A program made the position numbers and the translations under genes. Of a stretch of DNA of 64,000 nt, positions 1 to 14,852 are shown one piece after another. The stretch is from Ceratopteris richardii. Taxonomy: Eukaryota; Streptophyta; Polypodiopsida; Polypodiales; Pteridaceae. How positions within the stretch are numbered: position 1 is the stretch's first letter; each line of letters starts with the position of its first letter. The DNA lies in NCBI GenBank assembly GCA_020310875.1, contig CM035416.1, positions 71,749,983-71,813,982 of the forward strand, given 5' to 3'. The notes under the pieces were generated by a model. The model made no database searches and was not told where the DNA came from. It worked only from the letters and a program-made list of their open reading frames with translations.

Positions 1-285
1 CTAGATAGAGATGTATTACCAAACTATATCAGTGGATGTCGAGTAAAAAAATATTTAGAGCCACTGACTGAAGAAATAATGTCACGACTGATAACGGGTA
101 AAAATAGACGTCTAGAGGAAGAAAGAATATGAGAGGAAGCCAGACAAGAAGCGCTAGAGCGGATCAAGGAAACAAAAAGAGTGGTTGAGAGAGAGAGATG
201 AGAGATATCGACTAGGAGAGGAACTCGTCCCAATGGCTAATTTTAGAGCCACAAAAAACCTAGGTCAGCAAAGGACACAACCATA

Positions 286-620
286 CTTGAATTTGGGAGC
301 CGGAAAGAAAGAATACCACTTAGTGGATGCTCTCATTGACACAAGAGCCGCTATAAGCTGCATCAAATTTTCATTGACTCAGCAACTCAAGGAAGAATTA
401 CGTCCATCAAAGGCACAACTGATTGGAATAGGAGGAAAGATCACCAAGTGTATATGAGAGATTATCTTACCTCTACACTTAGGAAACAACACAATGGAAC
501 AAAAACTCTTAGTATGTCATGATCAGGACTTACTCGAAGACCTAGTGTTAGGTCAAGACTGGATATACAAATATGAAGTAACTATTCAATTGGCCTTAGG
601 ATACATCTCGGCCAAGATAG
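286..620 (+). other. retropepsin-like domain 3' of integrase (Gypsy-A)
   Basis: The translation shows an aspartic-protease layout: an ALID-type segment near 329-340, a hydrophobic IGIGG stretch about 30 residues on, and a closing LVLGQDW motif at 541-561. It lies directly after the integrase tail rather than between gag and reverse transcriptase, where retropepsins normally sit. Gypsy-C carries the same domain in the same relative place, so the position is a family trait and not a chance rearrangement. Activity cannot be judged from this copy. Seen: the motif order. Known: DSG/DTG plus an LG-x-DW tail marks gypsy proteases. Inferred: an extra protease-like domain. Confidence 0.6.
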
Positions 621-929
621 GACATCGTGAAGTATTTAGCATGCTAAACGAACGACCAATCAAAGCCGCAAGTATAGAACCGAAAACTCATCCAAATGAA
701 CACAGTGATGAATGCATGTTCACTAGCACTATGGAAACCCCTTCATCGAGTACTTCATGTGAGGACACACCGAATCCTACTTGCACACCATCTTCTAATC
801 TAGCAAGTCACAAGAGTATCATTCTATCTGAAAACAGCCTTAGCAAAGAACCACACACAGGAGAGACTAGTTCTTCGGGCAATCACAAGTCTGCACCTAT
901 TAGAATATACCCCATTCCTTACACTCAAC

Positions 930-1504
930 AAGCTTGGATAAGGAAGGACCAAATGGCTGCATATCTTCAACAGAAGAACTACTTGCTACAACAGAAGAAC
1001 CCACAAAACCAGTATGTAAATCGCTTTGGATATTCAGTTCCACAAAGAATTGCTAAAGTATGGATTTTGAAGAAGGTGATAGCTGCTCAGCCGGCCCGCA
1101 CACAAATATGGATTCCCACGTCATGTACTCAAATGACAATCATAAAAAAGGATGAACCAATGAACAAGGAAAATCAATATGGTCTAAAGGCAAAACGACA
1201 GAAGCTAAACTGCTACAGGATAGAGCAGGAGTCTACATACAATTCACACGTCATTCCAAGATTCAAAAAGTAGACAAAGCAGAAGCACCAAATGAGAAGC
1301 ACCGCATTCACGAGGAATGTTGGGAACACGATTTCTCCCAACAGAATAAAGCAGATTTGGATGCCGAAAGACAAGACAAGTTGTATACATCTACCAAATA
1401 ATTCGAGTTGCACGCATGTGGAGTTACCAGAATCCAAAGTATGCATGATAGGGCCACATTACAAGGCCACGCATTCGGCACAATATTCTTCTATTTCAGG
1501 ATAG
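930..1504 (+). other. W-x-P-K repeat tail (Gypsy-A)
   Basis: This coding stretch repeats a short tryptophan motif of the form [KQ]-x-W-[IV]-x-K (QAWIRKD, KVWILKK, QIWIPTS, KQIWMPKD) at spacings of 30-60 residues in a basic, glutamine-rich context. It closes with a segment ending IGPHYKATH. Gypsy-C has a matching tail at 40304-40970, ending IGPHYTAVH. No known domain is recognised. The element is broken here, so only remnants can be described. Confidence 0.5.
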
Positions 1505-1917
1505 TGAAGCACAATTTCCCTTTGGAAAATAGGAGAGCACTTGTACATAATCTAAAGAAAACTACCAAAAAAAATTAATAACCGCTTCGGCTATGAACTA
1601 ACTTTTCTGTTTTTCTTTCAGCCAAAAACACAAAAAAATCTAAAAGTAGGAAAAATCCCAGGTATTACCTTTCTCACACCCACGGGGAAGGGATGACACC
1701 ATTCACACGGAACATTGCCAAACTTATGAAAGACAAATGAAGGAGGATTTTTTATCCTATCTTGCCACTAATTCATACTCTATATTGAGTGCAGATGGCA
1801 TCTACTAATTCCAAAGCGACGCAAGAGGAAGAGGTCCAACTTCTTCCATTGGAATCAATAACAAAAGCAAGAGGCCATTGGTTTCTGGATGACCAAATAG
1901 TATAGGATCTCATTTTC
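1505..1917 (+). other. non-coding spacer in Gypsy-A
   Basis: This stretch of about 400 bases has no convincing coding signal. A pyrimidine-rich tract ending in TTTCTTTCAG at about 1611-1621 looks like a 3' splice site. It would fit the spliced expression of downstream ORFs known for envelope-like genes of plant gypsy elements. That use is inferred from the family, not shown here. Confidence 0.3.
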
Positions 1918-4900
1918 ATGGCCACTATCAAAATCATGGACAGGGACTACTTCTCTATCATGTCGCAAGATTTCAAGACTATCATACAAGGATTATCGCG
2001 CATGACAGATGTCTGGACACAAGCAGGAATGGATGCATTTCTCAGATTACCTATTTATCTACCAGATTTCCAGAGATGTACGCAAGTGATGAATACACTT
2101 CAGCCTGCATCGAATAAGATATCAGTTCCTGAGGCACGAGTACTGGATAAAGTTGGTTCCTAGAAGACAATTCAATTCACACATGAGCTGATTAACAAGG
2201 CTTTTGGATGGAATCAAGAAGGACTCACAAGTGTTAAAGATGAATGTCATGATCCGAAAAAGCGATCCTTTTTGGAAATCAACAGAACTGATATTGAAGA
2301 GGCTATTCGATTAGTGCATCAGCACTTTTGTTTTCCAAGTATGCATAGATATAAAGCACCTCAAAAGATCGTGGTGCAACTGCTCTCACATGCTATGAGG
2401 CAAGTCGGAAATCAAGTCAACATGACTCCATATGTCCAAGAATGCCTATTTGAAGCAAAAAAGAAGTGGGGTCAGAAAAAATTTCTGAATGGTAGTTCGG
2501 CCTTGACCCTACTTATTTATGAGGCACTGGATATGAAGAACTGCTTGCGCTTGATGCCAACTTCAACTGAGATGGCCAAATATGTAAAGTCAGCAACTGT
2601 TCCAAAGAAAAAGAAAACAGTCATCGCTATTGAAGAAGTAGGAACCAGTTCAAAGACACCTATGAGAGGAACTAAACACCTAAGAGAGGAAGAAGCTCAA
2701 GAGACACCACAATCAAAGAGGACACACACATTGCCAAAGATTCCTGGGACCCAACAACCAATTACCAAGAGAGATCTCTCTCCAGCCCTGGGAGAAACGC
2801 ATCAGTATATGCGGGGGCAAGTAAATTTGAATATTCAAGGTCACCATTACAGACAAGCAAGCCAGGAAAAGAAACGAACTCATCAAGTACCTTCCAGATA
2901 CAAAGAAATAGGGTTGGAGGAATCAAGCTCTAATGAGGAATCAAGCCCTGAGAAGGACACCCTAGATACGGATATACAAACAGAAACACACAATGAAGAT
3001 TGGAAAGAGATCAATCAAGTTGAAGTCACGCCAGACAACGAACAGAGACAAGCAAAGAGCATAGAAGAACCAACTGAACTAGAGCACGTCATTCAATTGA
3101 ATGATACGTCAAAGATCAGTATCAAGGAAGCTCCAATAACTAATAAAACTGTAATGCCACCTATCAAAGAAGAAATACAAACTCTAGTGGACCAAGACTC
3201 AGGCTTACTACAAAACAAAGAGCCAACTGTGATTGAAGTGCCTCATGATACACCTCAAGGTAAAATTGACCACATGGAGGCTGAGCCAAGGATCCAACTT
3301 CATATTAGGCAGCCCCATGATACTACATTACACATGGCACAAGGGAAAGATGTGACAACAGGAGCAAAACCTAGTATACCTACCACTATGTTAAATGTGG
3401 ACGTTACTCAATTAAAACCTGTTGTCAAGCAAATGATACAAACGGCCATGGAGACGCAACAACAAATGATGGATACAAATGCAGATTATGACAAGGCAAT
3501 GCGAGAAAAGAATTAGTTTCAAATCGTGAGTGAACAACTGTCTGCAAAGCTCATCCAGGCTCAGAAAGAGACTGCCGCCAAAGAAAGGGAGTTACTCACA
3601 GTCAAAGCACAATGTGATACATTGATGACACAACATCATCAACTCCAGGCACAACTGACAGATTTACAAAGATTACATGAAGCTAGTGAAGCAGATAAAG
3701 AGAGAATGAAAGCTAGAAGCAACTTACTGGAAACACAACTAAAAGTATACATGGAAGAAAATGATAGCTTACGCAGCCGCAATAAAGAATTAATGAAGGC
3801 ATTGCTATATGACCAGCCTATAGACAAACAGGAGACATCCGTCAATGATCAGAAGGACTTGCAAAATCAGATGGAGAAATATGCAGAATTGTTGAAGCAA
3901 GAGCAAGCATTGAGAGCAGAATGGGAACATAAATACATGCAAGACATAAATGAGCTCAAAAAGCAATTGAATACGGCCAATGGCAAACTTGCCGAGAGTT
4001 ATAGTGAAAACATGGATCAGGTAGCAAAAATTGGCAATGAGTTGCTTGCAACAAAAGAACCTCTAAGGGCAGCAATGCAAGAAATAAAAGAAAAGACTGA
4101 CCAACTTACAAAACTAAACGTTAAAGCAACAGAGCCAACACCAATCGGGACACCAGTAGAGCCAAGACAAGAAAATCCTACTGACAACGTAGAGGTATGT
4201 CCTCTATCTCCCCCGATTTATAATTCTCCAATAAAAGAGCAGATGGCGGAACCACATGATGATCATCCAATGCCATACACTGCAGAAATAGGTCAGAAGG
4301 AACGGGCGCTATTGGTGTCCCGGTTGTCTGAAAATTTTGAAAATGAAGTCATCAAAGTCATGAAAGAAGCAAGGATTAAAGGTAAAGACTTGGAGACGAT
4401 CATGAAGCCTTTCAACATTCTGTATGGATTGTTGAAAGAGAAAACAAGACAATACATCAAGAAGATCACTCAGAAAAATCCAGACGAACAGCTACAGTTC
4501 AAAAATGACACGTTCAACTATACTCAAGAAGAATTTGAAGCAGCACAGCCTGTTTGGAGGAGAAAATTTTTGGAGAAACATCCTACATTACGGGTGCACT
4601 GGCAAGCATCACCATACTTATTACAGGTAAATCCATCTTTTTGTCCAACACCGCGTAGAAGAGAAACCATAGAATTTTTGGAAATGCAAAAGAATGGTGC
4701 TATCAATAAACAGTGGCTGAACTATCCATTACTTCCAAGTCCACCACATAACTACCTACCTATAGAGGATTACATGATCAAAACCATTGACTATTGGCTG
4801 CAGAATTATGCAACCGTACTCGATTTAACTATCAAAATGACCAATAAAATACTCAATATGATACTTATAGTGTTAAAGGTCTTCAAGCACGCGGCATATA

Positions 4901-4974
4901 CATTTTTGAACTTCATTGGCATTAACCAAGGAACAAATATTCTTGTTTTTGACTTGTCTGTTATGCCTAGCTGA
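1918..4974 (+). other. coiled-coil, possibly envelope-like region (Gypsy-A)
   Basis: This is about 3 kb of coding sequence in a few open stretches. The first part (1918-2600) is globular and recalls the plant-transposon-protein domain found 3' of integrase in Athila-type elements (weak resemblance, by eye). The middle (2600-3500) is acidic, T/E/Q-rich linker. The long central part (3526-4130) is a strong coiled coil rich in Q, E, K and L. The C-terminal end (about 4800-4940) holds a hydrophobic run with ILNMILIVL that could be a membrane segment. The overall plan, 3' of integrase with a coiled coil and a C-terminal hydrophobic stretch, fits an envelope-like ORF. It is a fossil copy with about two breaks. 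Confidence 0.5.
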
Positions 4975-4996
4975 CCAACAATAATGGCGTATTATT

Positions 4997-6609
4997 CTAG
5001 GTTGATGTTTTTGCCTTGGATTCTTTAGGTACTTCAATAGCACCTAACCACCATATATCTTTCTCGGATTGGACACTATATGTAAAGTGATGGGTAGATT
5101 CTTCACTATCATCAATAATAGCATGGGCCATAGCTTCGTTCATGAGTGTCACACTAAGTCTCTCCATACGACGTCCCTTTATGATTTGACATTCGTATAG
5201 CTTCAATACAAACTTGAGTTTGGAACCACAATCTACATCAAATAACAAACATTATATTATTAAAAATACTATGAATGTCATTATCAAAACAATGGATATA
5301 CCTTGAAGTGTGGATTTGTAAAATTTAACAATTTCCTTTTGAAGCCTCTCCAAATTGACAAATATGTTGTTGTACTTTGTGTAGATGAATCCCTTTCTAG
5401 ATGTGTTTTTCAACTCTTTCTTTGATGTAGATGAATGATAAATGGATGCAGCCATAACATCTTCTATATGCAAGTAACTACCAAGAGTATTGGCTACATA
5501 CTCATTGGTCATCTTCTTCTTCAGAGATACCTTGTAAGGGCATGGAAAAATGCTCTGGAAAATACCTTTGTTTTGTAGAGCCTGCTTCAAAAGATTGTAC
5601 AATGTAGTGTACGCTCTAGTACTAACACCTGCTTCATCACATACCATCTGTACCTCACTAGGACTAATAATATCTTCTAAGGTGCATGCAAAATCTTTAA
5701 TCACTTGGGTTTTGATGTGATTTCCTATTGGTGAATCCAAAATCATAAGCACATGTTTGTTGCTAAGACAAGAATTCAGAAACTTCAATTGATCCTCCAT
5801 TGTTGAGGAAGCACTCGCATCTTCAACAAATGACCTGCACAATAAGAATCTCAATCTAAAAGTCTTTTAACATAAATAAACAAAGGAAATACATACCTAA
5901 GTGCATAAAAACATCGCTTTCGTGCTCCACCACCAGTTGAAAGAGCTTGAAAGGATGATAATGGTCGTTTCCTATATCTCATCCCAAGTGGAGTCTCTTT
6001 TAGTTGTGTAAGATTGGCTTTTAACTTTGTAATTGTGCTCTCCTTTTCTTCCACATCTTGTTGGAGTCTGTTATTGTGCTCATCCAAAGATTTGATAGCA
6101 CTTTCTAAAGTGTGTATAGCACTCTCTAAACTGTGTAGCTTGAAATGGTTATGATGACATTGTTGCATCCAATAATTTGCTATAGATGTAGAATGGTTAG
6201 ACAATCGCTTGCAATAGCCTAGGAGTCCATCTTCACAGCAACCAAGGAATTGTAGAAATGTGGAGATAGTATGGAATCTAGGATGAACATTAGCCATTCG
6301 ATCCAAGGGATACAAAGCACCATGGACCCAAAGATCAATATTCTTCTCTCCAGCTTCATATCGTGCATTTTGAGAATCTATGTCATTGCTACCTCTAGTT
6401 GTTGGTGCAAATTCTGTAGGAACACGAACATGTACACTCTTTGAGTGAGGAGCACGTGTTGGTGCTGGTGTCATGTTCGTAATACATGTGAGCACCATGA
6501 TGTTCCAAAACTCTAGCATCGAATGGGAAGAAGCACAGAGATGGCTGGAATGGCTAGTACAGTAGCTGTGTGCAAGAAAAAAGTGTGTTTTGGTATGTGG
6601 ATAGGTCAA
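4997..6609 (-). CDS. three-exon gene, protein of unknown function
   Basis: Three open stretches on the minus strand join through two consensus introns without loss of frame. Exon 1 is 6609-5897, exon 2 is 5834-5302 and exon 3 is 5232-4997. Intron 1 (5896-5835, 62 nt) begins GTATGT and ends TTGTGCAG. Intron 2 (5301-5233, 69 nt) begins GTATAT and ends TTGATGTAG. The product is about 493 residues. Residues 155-205 form a coiled coil with leucine and isoleucine heptads, followed by a basic patch (residues about 210-232) and a helical, lysine-rich C-terminal half (239-493). No signal peptide or clear enzyme motif is seen, and I do not recognise the family. The first ATG gives a low-complexity N-terminus, so Met31 or Met46 may be the real start. 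It is convergent with Gypsy-A, 22 bases away. It could be a host gene or the accessory gene of an unseen mobile element. Splice consistency makes a real gene likely. Confidence 0.6.
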
Positions 6610-7109
6610 AATGACTTTTTTCAGTATGTTAGAGGGAATATGAGCTTGTTTTTCAAAAATTCATGTTTTGGGGCAACCAAAGTTACGAGTTTGATGATGT
6701 GGCACTTAACTTTTGGAGGGATTTTGAAAAGTATGTTTTTTAAGTATTTTTTATAAAAATAAGACTAAAAAAATTAAGTTCTGACATATAGATAAAAGTA
6801 TGGGCCATTTTGAATAAAGAATAGCTGAAAAAGAGACTTTTTCAGAAAAGTCATTTTTTTAATTCATAAAGATGAACGGATTTGATGAGGTGGACAGTGG
6901 TTTTTCTCTCTCTCTATGTGCAGAAGAGAGAGAAGGTCCTAGCTCAGCCTAAAAAAAAGCCTACTTCAGCCTACCAAAAAGTTCTCTATTAAATGCACTT
7001 TGTCCCCTTAACAAAAGTACAAGATTAAGCTTAATCCCTAAAACTTAGGAATCCTTACAAGGCCCATGCAGGGTTCACTTTTTTTCCTAATTTGAATTTT
7101 TTAAGTCTT
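6610..7109. other. intergenic, upstream of the spliced gene
   Basis: This stretch is AT-rich with no coding signal. Read on the minus strand, an ATTTTTATAAAAAATA stretch near 6743-6758 is a possible TATA box about 135-150 bases upstream of the first ATG of the spliced gene. CT/GA-rich tracts near 6902-6935 are common in plant promoters. This is weak evidence; nothing else is recognised. Confidence 0.25.
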
Positions 7110-9627
7110 TCAGATAGGTGGTGACCACCCTTTGCGCTTGGTTTGGCAAGAGGCACTAGCTTTTGGTGCCCTCCTTGAATGCCTAAACAATGGTGTCATC
7201 AAGCTTATACATAAAAAAGGTAACAAGAATAAGATTGAAAATTGAGGCCTGATCACGATGCTTCAAATAGGGTACAAGATTCTTGTAGAAGTAATTGCCA
7301 ACAGAATTTCATGTCACTTGAAGTGGTGGCTCAGTGAGGACCAAAAAGGTTTCATCAAGGGTAGATCAATACTTGAAGCCATCATTGATATTTGGGAAGG
7401 TCTCGATTTTGCTGAAGACTCCAAGTAAGACATTTTTTTCCTTAAAATCGACTTCGACAAAGCCTACGATAGGCTGGAACGGGACTTTGTTCTCCAGTCT
7501 TTTAAAGATCTCGGCTATAGGTAGAAATTCACGAAGATGATTGCTATGTTGCCAGGGAACGCATCAATGCAAATAAATATCAATGTCCAGTTATCGAAGA
7601 CTATAAGATTAAAACGTTCTATTAGGCAATGATGCCCTCTGGATCATCTCATCTTTGCTATCACCACGGAAGAACTTAGCCATCTCATGCAACATCACAT
7701 GGAAATGGGCCATATGAAAGGTCTCTCTCTACCTCAACCATTATCAAATGATCATGAGACTTTGCAGATGACATGAACGGATTTGTGCACAATGATCGGA
7801 CAAGCATCGAGGCCTTTTGGGGTGCCTTGACACTTTCTACGAAGTGTCTGGTTGTAGAATTAACCACTCCAAAACCACTTTCAGAGCCATCCTCAGACCT
7901 CTGCTCCAACCACCGATTGACCATGGTTGCCAAATTATCCTCTCGGGTCAGGTCTTTTGGCTTTTCGGTATTCCAATGGGTTTTGGTGTCTTGATCGAGC
8001 AACGTTGGAATTGGGTCCTTTCCAAACTAGAACAAAAGTTAGCATATTGGAAGGGCATGCAAATCAACCTCGCGAGCTGCACCACGGTAATTAATACCTT
8101 CCTCATCTCTTGGACCATTTACTTCCTCTCTTGTTGGAGGCCAAAAGATCAAGAACTTAGCAAATTGGAAAGAATGTGCAGAAACTTTCTTTGGATCGGG
8201 GACCACAACAGAAAAGGAGTTCCCAAAATTAAATGGTCTACTTGCATCAGCCAAAAAGAATGTGGCGGTCTAGGCATTATGGATATCAAAGGCATGGCTG
8301 ACAAGCTGGCGGCAAAATGGATCATCAATGCTTGGTGCAAACTATGAGACCTCTTGGGACAAGCTCATATTCCTGAGAACATGACCACAATTATGCTGGT
8401 GGGCCTCCCCGGTTGGAAGGATTTATACCTCCTTACCCTTTTATTCTCCCCAATTCCAATTTCCCCTAAAGGCTCGAACCTTGTGTGCTCACTGTGGAAG
8501 AGTTGGAACAAGTTCAAACAATTTATCAGAGTCAAAGAAGATTGGAAATGGGCGGTCCAAATCAGGCAAAATGACTCAATCTGGTTTTCGATCATGGGCA
8601 TTTGGGGTGTGGCCTCTTGGAACCTTCCACATGCCAATAGTCTCTAGAACAAGGGATTCGGACATTGGAAACACCTCTGGAAACAAGAAACTTGCTAGTG
8701 AATCAGTTTTGGGGACATAGACCCTAAAATAAGAGTGAGCTACAAAGAATAGACTCTCCTCCAAAGCAGATGCCTGGCTTGAGAAGATTCAAAAACTAGA
8801 CTCCTCATTGGATGGGATCCACCATGCCATGAGGGTCTTATGTGGTACAATGGAAATAAGCTATCCAAAATTCCTAGAATCGAGGTGAACTCGGACTACC
8901 ATATCACTCTTAACAAGAAATGGTGCCTGACTTGGAGAAGGCTACGATGGGATCTAAAGTTCATGTCTCTCCGGCATCCCCTCATTGAGATCAAGAAGTC
9001 AGTTCTCATGTGGCAAATTCTCCACCGTGGCATCTAGACCAACCTAAAGGCTAACAAGATCTTTGGGACTCCATTGTGGTGCAAGCAATGCCGCCACAAC
9101 ATCGAGGACTTGGGCCACATCTTCTTCGCCTGCCCCATGTCTCTTTGGCTATGGTGGACCACTAGAAATATTTTGAGACTGCAGTCAGAAATCACCTGGA
9201 AGCAAGCACTTCTTGGAGAAGCAATCGGTTTCTCAACAACATTATGGAATGCTATAAGAGGGGAAACCCTTTAGAAGATTTAGAGGGAGCGGTGCACTAG
9301 CAATTTTGGACACCCTCCTAAAGAGTGGTCGATCGAGAAGTTGCTTTTCATCCTAGACAAAAGAATCTCCAATTGCAAGAGGTCCCCACCTTTTAGACAT
9401 CATAAAGTGTTTCTCATCAAGAACAACAAGTTGAAACCCAAGTGGGCCCCGCATGAGGGGGATGGGAGGGTTGTTAACCTCCTTTGTAACTCTCTCCAAA
9501 CCCGCAACCTCTCCCCCTGCTTTGTGGAATTCAGAGGGTCCCATGGGCACTAGTCCCATTCACTTGTAACCTGTTCTTTTTTCTATAATTAAAGTCGAGG
9601 AGATTAAGCCAAGGCTAAACTTCCTTT
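7110..9627 (+). mobile_element. decayed L1-type LINE, 5'-truncated
   Basis: The translation gives the non-LTR reverse transcriptase signature in pieces: GVIKLIHKKG (about 7190), DQKGFIKGRSI (about 7340), the FDKAYDRLE motif (about 7450) and the catalytic loop as FADD (7761-7772). A thumb-like region follows to about 8345. The zinc-knuckle domain typical of plant LINE ORF2 (zf-RVT) is at about 8840-9250 and includes WCKQC and HIFFACP. The endonuclease part is missing, as expected for a 5'-truncated copy. Stops (for example near 7243) and frame changes interrupt the ORF many times. The tail is A-rich (AAAAAGAAAG) at about 9612-9627, where the sequence passes into repeat Y. Confidence 0.8.
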
Positions 9628-9925
9628 TGAAAAAGAAAGTTTATTAAAAAATTCAAACTTCCAAAACACTACACTGCGTTAAGTCAAATGTCATGAGACT
9701 CAAAGCTCCAAGGATTTATTCAAGTCAAGGTTTTGAAGTGGTATTTCTCTCTTTATGAGATTGAACTAAACTTTTGAAAAGATTCTTTGACATCATCCAT
9801 CTCCCAAACTCTAGTGTGGTATGGGTGTCTTGAGCCACCGAGCTTTATAGCTATGGATTGATGTTTTACCTCCCAAAAAATAATGATACTTCAACTATCT
9901 AGATTACTATATTAATCCCTTATCT
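9628..9925 (+). repeat. repeat Y, partial copy Y0
   Basis: This stretch is clearly similar to 12541-12860 and 21341-21670, starting from an AATTCAAACTTCCAAAAC segment and running through an ACTCTAGTGTGGTAT segment to ATTAATCCCTTATC. It sits directly after the LINE tail and before repeat X1. There is no coding content. The family is unknown. Confidence 0.7.
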
Positions 9926-13020
<3,095 letters not shown>

Positions 13021-14850
13021 AAATTGTTTTTTCCCAGCTTGTGTTTATGCCTATAACTGTAATGGCTCACTTATCTATGGACTTTCACTTGGTAATACAT
13101 TCTATATTGTCTTCTGCTACAAGCTTGTTCTTCTCAATCTTTGTGTTGTTTGTGCTTCCATAGACCTCAAACTCCAACAATTTGGTATCAAAGCAAGTCA
13201 CTACTTTGTTTAGGGCATCATGAGCGCCCCTCCAGTCATAGTCTCAAAATTGCATGAAAATTGATAAGCATACTCAAGGTGATTAGGAGTTCAGAATAGC
13301 TTCACTTTGTGGCATCCAAATTGGTTATTTGAACTTATTTTAACCTTGGAACACACTATCGTTATGATTGTGCAAGCAACTTCATCCTTTTGTTCCAAAC
13401 ATGTATATATCTTTTGATTTTCTAGTACAAGCACCAAAAAATGCTCTAAAAGTCTAGCAAAGCTTGATATGTAGTTGAGATACAATCAATTTTCTACATC
13501 AATTTATCTAGTCACTGACATGGTAGAAAGCAATGATATATTTTGTATATTGGTTATGGAGGATAAGTTGGATGGTACTAATTACCTATTTTGGGCATAT
13601 ATGATGCATCATGTATTAATAGCCAAGGGTTGTGGAATATTGTGCAAGGTGTTGTAAAACACCCTACTACACTTGCAAATATAGTTATTGAAGGTGATGT
13701 AGATGGTATTGAAGATGAGGATCTTCAACTTCCTAGTTATGTTGTGGCTCCTATTGCATCTACTTTAGAGAAAAATTTCTTGGGATGGAAAAGACTCACA
13801 TGCACATGCATTCATAGCATTGTCTATCAAACGTGCCACTATCCCTCATATTCACTTCTACAAGACAACAAAAGATGTTTTGGATACTCTTACAAACTCT
13901 ACGAAGCAAAAAATGAGGCTCGTGTTGCTTACCTCTAAAAACAGTTTTGGAGTGAGCATATGAATGAAGGAAATTCTGTGGAAATTGGTTTGAAAAAGAT
14001 CAAAGATTTGAAGGAGTGATTAATTTTTGTTGATGAAATTTTATGAGGTAGCTCACTTGTGTAGATTGTTCTTAAAAATCTTTTAGATTCATATAAGAGT
14101 TTTGCTTCTACTCTTTGAATGATTATGAAAGGCAATCCAAATGCCTTACCATTTGAGGAGTTCATCTTGATTTTGTTGCAAAAAATCAATCCTCACAAAA
14201 GAGGTCAATTATGCATGTTTTAGATCAAGTTTTCTTATTTAATTAGAAGGGCAAAGGTAAATGGAGCTCATCTACTATTAAGCAAAAATTTGCTAATGCT
14301 GCACAATAAAAGAAGGAATAAAAGATGATTAAAAAAATAAAAAAGAAGGTTTGCAAGTATATTAAGGCAAATGATCATGTCATAAAGAGTTGTTCTAAAC
14401 TAGGTTCAAAGAATGAAAAGAAGAACGAGGATGGAATGGTTGTTGTAGAGGATTTTACACCTAAAAGAAAGTCTACCAATCTTGTTCAGAATGAAAAATG
14501 GGAATTTACTACTATTTTCATCTATGACCCATCTTCACATGAGCAATCTATGTCTACTATAGACTCATATGTTTGGTACATGTAAAGTGGTGCAACCAAA
14601 CGTATTACCTCACAATGCACTTTCTTGAGTTCACTTGAGCTTGCCCTTACTAGGAATACTATCACATGTGGTAACAACTCCATTGATCTTGTAATGGGTC
14701 TTGGAAAGATCATTCTGCCTACAATTGATGGTAGTTCTTTCACATTGTTAGATGTCTTATATACGAGAGGGATCAAGAAGAGTATATTATTAGTTTCACC
14801 ATTAGCCAAGATTGGCTTGGTTGTCAAGTTTATTGATGACATATGTACGA
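13021..14850 (+). mobile_element. Copia-B1: 5' part of a Ty1/copia element
   Basis: Remnant of the 5' LTR at about 13021-13179, ending CTCCAACA. It is followed by a TGGTATCAAAGC primer site (initiator-tRNA-Met type) at 13183-13194, a gag region from about 13520, and the beginning of the protease region near 14570. The element stops abruptly at about 14850, where repeat X2 begins. It is a fossil with many breaks. It shares its Y-side junction with Copia-B2, so it arose by duplication of the block and not by a separate insertion. Confidence 0.75.
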
Positions 14851-14852
14851 AT

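Larger units (their letters stand above)
1..4974 (+). mobile_element. Gypsy-A: 3' part of a large Ty3/gypsy element
   Basis: The window opens inside this element. Parts in order: the tail of an integrase (about 1-117, ending in a segment closely like the integrase tail of Gypsy-C), a retropepsin-like domain, a tail with repeated W-x-P-K motifs, a short non-coding stretch, and a long coiled-coil coding region. No 3' LTR is visible before 4974, so the element is cut off at its left by the window and at its right by loss or insertion. It is a fossil with several breaks in its reading frames. The matching order of parts in Gypsy-C shows the two belong to one lineage, most like the Tat/Athila branch (inference from element size and from the Gypsy-C primer site). 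Confidence 0.75.
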
